Source of the DNA: Burkholderiales bacterium
Lineage (GTDB): Bacteria; Pseudomonadota; Gammaproteobacteria; Burkholderiales; Burkholderiaceae_C
Assembly (NCBI GenBank): GCA_028868305.1
Contig: JAGWUS010000014.1
Location: forward strand, 1-61,771
DNA: 61,771 nt
Reading direction: 5' to 3'
The first letter of the stretch is position 1. Each line of letters starts with the position of its first letter. The translations under genes were made by a program, and so were the position numbers. The notes below the pieces were generated by a model. The model did no database searches, was not told the DNA's origin, and worked only from the letters and a program-made list of their open reading frames with translations. Positions 57,675 through 61,771 of the stretch are shown here, piece after piece.

Positions 57675-58424
57675 GTGAACACCATCCTCAACATATCAGC
57701 TTATAAATTTGTCAATCTGCCCGACGCGGCAGCACTGCGGGAAACACTGTTGCAACGCGCCTTGGAGTTAGCACTCAAAGGCACCATCTTGCTGGCTGAA
57801 GAAGGCATTAACCTGTTTCTGGCCGGCCCAGCCGACGATGTACGCGGATTTATTGCCCAGTTGCACCAGGACGCCCGCTTTGCCGACATCGCGCCCAAGG
57901 AAAGCTGGTCCGAAAAACAGCCCTTCAAAAAGATGCTGGTCAAGGTGAAAGGCGAAATCATTCGCATGAACTACCCCACCATCCGCCCTGCGGAAGGCCG
58001 CGCGCCTGCCGTGGCGCCTGCCACCGTCAAACGCTGGCTGGACCAGGGGCACGACGACGAAGGGCGCCCGGTGGTCACACTGGACACGCGCAATGACTTT
58101 GAGGTGGACGCTGGCACCTTTGAGGGCGCCATCGACTGGCGCATCACCAAATTCACCGAATTCCCGCAGGCCGTGCTGGACCACAAGGCCGAGCTGCAAG
58201 GCAAGACGGTGGTTAGCTTCTGCACCGGCGGCATCCGCTGCGAGAAAGCCGCCATCCTGATGCACGAGATGGGGCTGGACCATGTATTCCAGCTCGAAGG
58301 CGGCATCCTCAAATACTTTGAGGAAACCGACGGCGCACACTACCAGGGCAGCTGCTTTGTGTTTGACGAGCGCCGGGCGGTGGATACTGCCCTCCACGCC
58401 AACCCGGAAGCCGTCAACGGCTAA
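57675..58424 (+). CDS. trhO: tRNA uridine hydroxylase, rhodanese-like (TrhO/UPF0176)
   Basis: A 249-residue protein with an N-terminal acylphosphatase-like part (LISAYKFVNLPD-like start, GTILLAEEGINLFLAG) and a rhodanese domain at about 125-225. The active cysteine is in SFCTGGIRCEKAA. In E. coli the relative (YceA) makes 5-hydroxyuridine at position 34 of tRNA, using oxygen. Start is GTG 57675, the only candidate between dnaE and the conserved opening. Confidence 0.92.
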   Translation: MNTILNISAYKFVNLPDAAALRETLLQRALELALKGTILLAEEGINLFLAGPADDVRGFIAQLHQDARFADIAPKESWSEKQPFKKMLVKVKGEIIRMNYPTIRPAEGRAPAVAPATVKRWLDQGHDDEGRPVVTLDTRNDFEVDAGTFEGAIDWRITKFTEFPQAVLDHKAELQGKTVVSFCTGGIRCEKAAILMHEMGLDHVFQLEGGILKYFEETDGAHYQGSCFVFDERRAVDTALHANPEAVNG

Positions 58425-58429
58425 AGGCG

Positions 58430-58485
58430 TTTGCTCCTGAAAAAGGAGCTGCCCGTGCACAGCGGACGCGGGCTACAGGCCAATC
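58430..58485 (+). repeat. Hairpin repeat copy 6 (trhO/flavodoxin gap)
   Basis: GCTCC/GGAGC stem with loop (58433-58449), then CTGCCCGTGCACAGCGGACG and CGGGCTACAGGCC. Two stem pairs differ from the other copies, and both sides changed together. It fills the gap between two convergent genes. Confidence 0.7.
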
Positions 58486-59038
58486 AGGCTTGTTTTTTTT
58501 CCGCAAGTGCCGCGATACGGGCACCAAATAGGCGGGCCGTTTCCAGGTCGCCGGCGTTCATCTCATCGCCACTGGCATCACCGGGCGTCTGCGCCATCGG
58601 ACCCGCGCTAGACGCCAGGTAGTTCACATCGCTGCGCTGCGAGGCTTTGGTGTTGTTGTAGTTCAGGCCGGTGCCAGCCCAGATGCCGCCGTGCTGCATG
58701 GCCAGGGTCATGAAGTAGTGCAGCGTGGAGTGCTTGTCGCCATTCACGTTGGCACTGGCCGTGAAGCCACCAAAAATCTTGTCTTTCCACGCCTGGGTGT
58801 ACCAGGGCTTGCTGGAAGCATCGGCAAACTTCTTGAACTGCCAGCTCACCGATCCCATGTACGTGGGCGAGCCAAAAATAATGGCGTCCGCAGCCGCCAG
58901 GCTTGCCCACGCGGACTCGGGCACATTGCCGTCCGCATCAATGGTGATCAGTTCACCCCCCGCACCCTGTGCCACCGACTGCGCCATGCGCTGGGTGTGT
59001 CCGTAACCCGAATGAAAAACCACTGCTACTTTAGCCAT
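58484..59038 (-). CDS. Flavodoxin family protein / NAD(P)H-dependent FMN oxidoreductase
   Basis: A 184-residue flavodoxin-fold protein. The FMN phosphate loop is HSGYGHTQRMAQ, the isoalloxazine loops are GSPTYMGSVSWQFK and the later GGIWAGTGLNYNN. The pattern is WrbA-like but shorter and not close enough to name it so. WrbA-type enzymes reduce quinones by two electrons and protect from oxidative stress. It lies just upstream of nothing else on its strand but shares it with pirin, 37 bases away, probably one message. Confidence 0.85.
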   Translation of the reverse strand: MAKVAVVFHSGYGHTQRMAQSVAQGAGGELITIDADGNVPESAWASLAAADAIIFGSPTYMGSVSWQFKKFADASSKPWYTQAWKDKIFGGFTASANVNGDKHSTLHYFMTLAMQHGGIWAGTGLNYNNTKASQRSDVNYLASSAGPMAQTPGDASGDEMNAGDLETARLFGARIAALAEKKQA

Positions 59039-59075
59039 CTGAATGCTCCTTGTTTAAATCAATACTTAAAAACCA

Positions 59076-59777
59076 TCACGCCTGCAAATCAAACACCAGC
59101 ACTTCGGCATCCTGCGCGTGCGTCAGACGAATTGCAGACTCGTCCTGCAGCAGCGCAGCGTCTCCGCCCGCGAGCACAGTGCCATTGACTTCCAGGCTGC
59201 CCCGCACCAGGTGCACATAGCCTTTGCGCGTAGCAGCCAGTGGCAAGGTGGTCGTCTGTTCGCCGTCGAGTAATCCGCTGTACATCCGCGCATCGGCATG
59301 GATCAGCACCGAGCCCCGCGCCGCATCCGGTGACGCCACCAGCCGCAACGTGCCCTGTTTTTCCGGCGTGGCAAAGGTCTTCTGCTCGTAGCCGGGATCA
59401 ATGCCTTTCACATTCGGTTCAATCCATATCTGGAAGAAATGCGTCGTCTCGTTGGGTGCGTGGTTGAACTCGCTGTGCATCACGCCCTTGCCAGCGCTCA
59501 TGCGCTGCACGTCGCCTGGCGGAATGCCCTTGACATTGCCCATGCTGTCCTTGTGCGCCAGATTGCCCGAGATAACGTAGCTGATGATTTCCATGTCACG
59601 GTGGCCATGGGTGCCAAAGCCGGTGCCCGGTGCAATGCGGTCCTCGTTGATCACCCGCAGGTTTCCCCAGCCCATGTGCTTGGGGTCGTAGTACCCCGCA
59701 AACGAAAAGCTGTGGAACGACTTGAGCCAGCCGTGATCGGCGTAGCCACGGTCCTGGGATTTGCGCAATGTCAGCAT
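59076..59777 (-). CDS. Pirin family protein
   Basis: A 233-residue bicupin. The metal ligands are visible in GFGTHGHRDMEIISYV and, later, GVMHSEFNH, matching the His-His-His-Glu set of pirins. Bacterial pirins can act as quercetinases or as redox partners; which applies here is unknown. The gene is first in the leftward pair with the flavodoxin and diverges from the LysR gene across 108 bases. Such a layout suggests that the LysR protein controls both. Confidence 0.92.
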   Translation of the reverse strand: MLTLRKSQDRGYADHGWLKSFHSFSFAGYYDPKHMGWGNLRVINEDRIAPGTGFGTHGHRDMEIISYVISGNLAHKDSMGNVKGIPPGDVQRMSAGKGVMHSEFNHAPNETTHFFQIWIEPNVKGIDPGYEQKTFATPEKQGTLRLVASPDAARGSVLIHADARMYSGLLDGEQTTTLPLAATRKGYVHLVRGSLEVNGTVLAGGDAALLQDESAIRLTHAQDAEVLVFDLQA

Positions 59778-59885
59778 GGTGGAAACTCCTTGTGCATGGG
59801 CTCTACTTTAGGGACTGCGGGTGATTTTGCACTGCTCCGCCTTTGATGGCATCATTCAAATTATTTCAATTAAATCGAGCCATTC

Positions 59886-60827
59886 ATGCAAACGCCACGC
59901 GATGTGCTGACCCCCGATGCCCTGGCCATGCTGCAAAGCATCTCCGCCGCAGGCAGCTTTGCCGCAGCAGCCCGCGAGATGGGCATGGTGCCCAGCGCCC
60001 TGACCTACCGGGTGCGCCAGATTGAGGATGCGCTGGACGTGCTGCTGTTTGACCGCAGCTCGCGCCAGGCCAAGCTCACCGAAGCCGGCAAGGAACTGCT
60101 GCGTGAAGGCGCACGTCTGCTCACCGAAATTGACGCCGTGGCCAACCGCGTCAAACGCGTGGCCACCGGCTGGGAGTCGCAACTCACGATTGCGGTGGAC
60201 ACCATCATCTCCAGGTCGACCGTGATGGAACTGTGCGAAGCCTTCTTCAGCCTGTCACCGCCAACCCGTATCCGCCTGCGCGACGAAACTTTATCTGGCA
60301 CGCTGGACGCGCTCACTTCGGGCCAGGCCGATCTGGCGCTGGGTGTGCCGCCCGATGCAGCCCACACTGCTGGCATCCATGCCAAGCCGCTGGGCACCTC
60401 CCCCTTTGTCTACGCCGTAGCACCGCACCACCCCTTGGCGCATGCACCGGAGCCGCTGAGTGACGAGACCATTCAGAAGCACCGGGCGGTAGCGGTGGCC
60501 GACTCCATTCAACGCGGCAGTGGTGTGACGTTTGGCTTGCTGGGCGGACAGGATGTGTTCACCGTGGCCAGCATGCACGCCAAGATCGACGCGCAGATGC
60601 GTGGCCTGGGCGGCGGCAACCTGCCGCTGTGCATGGTCAGCCACTACATTGACACAGGCCGCCTGGTGGTAAAAAAAACCGAACGTACGCTGCGCCAGGT
60701 GGCTATCAGCTACGCCTGGCGTGGCGGCAAGGCCGCCTCACAAGGCCGCGCACTGCAATGGTGGCTGGGCCAGCTGGAGAGTCAAACGACCCGCGCAGCC
60801 CTGCTGGAGCAGCACCGCAGCGCGTGA
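59886..60827 (+). CDS. LysR family transcriptional regulator
   Basis: A 313-residue regulator. The winged helix-turn-helix is at about residues 8-66 (ALAMLQSISAAGSFAAAAREMGMVPSALTYRVRQIED), and the effector-binding domain at about 95-300. The divergent pirin-flavodoxin pair is the likely target. The 59778-59885 gap is AT-rich near the LysR start (two TTCAA-type direct repeats at about 59857-59872), but I see no clear T-N11-A site. The ligand is unknown; redox or quinone signals would fit. Confidence 0.93.
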   Translation: MQTPRDVLTPDALAMLQSISAAGSFAAAAREMGMVPSALTYRVRQIEDALDVLLFDRSSRQAKLTEAGKELLREGARLLTEIDAVANRVKRVATGWESQLTIAVDTIISRSTVMELCEAFFSLSPPTRIRLRDETLSGTLDALTSGQADLALGVPPDAAHTAGIHAKPLGTSPFVYAVAPHHPLAHAPEPLSDETIQKHRAVAVADSIQRGSGVTFGLLGGQDVFTVASMHAKIDAQMRGLGGGNLPLCMVSHYIDTGRLVVKKTERTLRQVAISYAWRGGKAASQGRALQWWLGQLESQTTRAALLEQHRSA

Positions 60828-60890
60828 AATTCGGCGCGACCTGAAGCAGGTATAAAGTAGCCACATCGCACACAACAGGAGACACCGCGC

Positions 60891-61771
60891 ATGACTACTT
60901 CCAGACACATCGCCATTGTGGGTGCCGGCATGGCAGCCATTACCTGCGCACGCACCCTGGTGCAGGCAGGCCACCGCGTCACCGTGTTTGAGAAGAGCCA
61001 TGGCATGGGTGGACGCATGTCCACCCGCAACAGCCCGTTTGGCACCTTTGACCATGGCGCGCAGTACTTCACCGTGCGTGACGCACGCTTTGAACTCGCA
61101 CTGCAAACCACGCCCGGCCTGTGCCGTCCCTGGAGCGCCAATACGGTGCGCGTGCTGGACGCCCACGGACGTGTGGCCGCAGCAGGCCTGCCAGCGCGCG
61201 AAGCCCACTGGGTGCCCAAGCCCGGCATGAATGCCCTGGTGCGCGCCTGGGCAAAACCCCTGGTGGACACCGGGCGTGTAGAGCTGCAGACCAAAGTCAC
61301 TGCCATCGAGCCCGATTCGCTGAACAAGACCCAATGGCAGTTGCGCACTCGGGGCGAAGGTGACAGCGCACATGTGTTTGGTGGCTTCGATGCTGTGGTG
61401 CTGGCCATTCCCCATGCACAAGCGCAACAACTGCTGCAATCCACGCCCAAAGGCGCAGCCCTGGCAAAGAAAACGGCGGGTGTAACCGTAGCCCCGTGCT
61501 GGACGCTGATGCTGGCCTTCCCGCAGGCCGTGCAACCGGGGCTGACCACGCTAGGGCCCCAATGGAGCGCTGCGCGCAGTACCCACCACCGCATTGCCTG
61601 GCTGGCCCGCGAATCCAGCAAACCTGGCCGCGGCACCGTAGAACGCTGGACCGTACAAGCCAGTGCTGGATGGTCGCAGGAGCACCTGCACGATGACGCC
61701 GACCGGGTGCAGGCCAAGCTGATCAAGGCCTTTGCCGAAGTCACCGGCATCCGCGCCGAGCCGGCCCTTGC
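60891..61771 (+). CDS. FAD-dependent oxidoreductase, renalase-like, 3'-truncated
   Basis: Open from ATG 60891 to the right edge (293 codons). The dinucleotide-binding GAGMAAITCARTL lies at about residues 10-22, followed by VFEKSHGMGGRMSTR and FDHGAQYFTVRD, the opening of renalase-type NAD(P)/FAD proteins. These oxidise wrongly reduced NAD(P)H isomers in known bacterial cases. AGGAG stands eight bases before the ATG, and TATAAAGT (60851-60858) is a possible -10. The family is about 320-360 residues, so only the end is missing. Confidence 0.85.
   Translation, partial: MTTSRHIAIVGAGMAAITCARTLVQAGHRVTVFEKSHGMGGRMSTRNSPFGTFDHGAQYFTVRDARFELALQTTPGLCRPWSANTVRVLDAHGRVAAAGLPAREAHWVPKPGMNALVRAWAKPLVDTGRVELQTKVTAIEPDSLNKTQWQLRTRGEGDSAHVFGGFDAVVLAIPHAQAQQLLQSTPKGAALAKKTAGVTVAPCWTLMLAFPQAVQPGLTTLGPQWSAARSTHHRIAWLARESSKPGRGTVERWTVQASAGWSQEHLHDDADRVQAKLIKAFAEVTGIRAEPAL

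Overview
Organism. From about base 826 to the right end this is GC-rich betaproteobacterial DNA, most like Comamonadaceae (the Rhodoferax/Polaromonas side). The evidence is Bug/Tct-type periplasmic transport genes with a TctDE two-component pair, a RibBX-type riboflavin gene, a pilVWX-pilY1-pilE-fimT pilus operon, and short hairpin repeats of a kind I associate from memory with that family. The first 825 bases differ: AT-rich and coding for a Bacteroidetes-like UDP-glucuronate decarboxylase. The change falls exactly at that gene's start codon and inside a penicillin-acylase gene that lacks its N-terminus, so I read it as a probable assembly or library chimera.

Layout. 0.8-5.4 kb: truncated acylase, HAD hydrolase, ferrochelatase (hemH), VOC protein. 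5.4-12.9 kb: a leftward unit with a sigma54-dependent activator, then a branched-chain-amino-acid-type ABC importer (binding protein, LivG, LivF, LivH, LivM) and an alpha/beta hydrolase; a good -24/-12 promoter precedes the binding protein. 13.0-18.2 kb: tripartite tricarboxylate transporter tctCBA facing its regulators tctDE. 18.2-24.1 kb: hslR, tRNA-Ser, lysC, tilS, accA, a DNA glycosylase, cysS. 24.3-28.5 kb: TPR protein, L,D-transpeptidase, two cyclophilins, lpxH. 28.5-32.8 kb: HD-GYP protein and a large DUF349 protein. 32.8-33.5 kb: a 711-bp gap holding a candidate leftward structured RNA with its own promoter and terminator. 33.5-36.2 kb: lytic transglycosylase, a ZTP riboswitch controlling glyA, nrdR. 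36.3-44.2 kb: lower-GC type IV pilus minor pilin operon. 44.3-49.5 kb: ribD-ribE-ribBX-ribH-nusB and an aminotransferase. 49.5-51.6 kb: tolQRA. 51.6-54.1 kb: feoAB with a Cys-rich partner behind a Fur-like palindrome. 54.1-61.8 kb: dnaE, trhO, flavodoxin, pirin, LysR regulator and a truncated renalase-like oxidoreductase.

How it fits together. Most genes are core housekeeping: haem, fatty acid, lysine-family, riboflavin and one-carbon metabolism, envelope integrity and replication. Two transport modules carry dedicated local regulators. The least expected signals are non-coding: (1) a 50-56 bp hairpin repeat present six times, always in the same orientation, with compensatory stem changes, two copies being read in the same frame inside tilS and the DUF349 gene; (2) the candidate ncRNA at about 32.9-33.1 kb; (3) the sigma54 promoter, ZTP riboswitch and Fur-like palindrome, which tie regulators or ligands to their targets. 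I saw no CRISPR array, prophage, integrase, IS transposase or rRNA.
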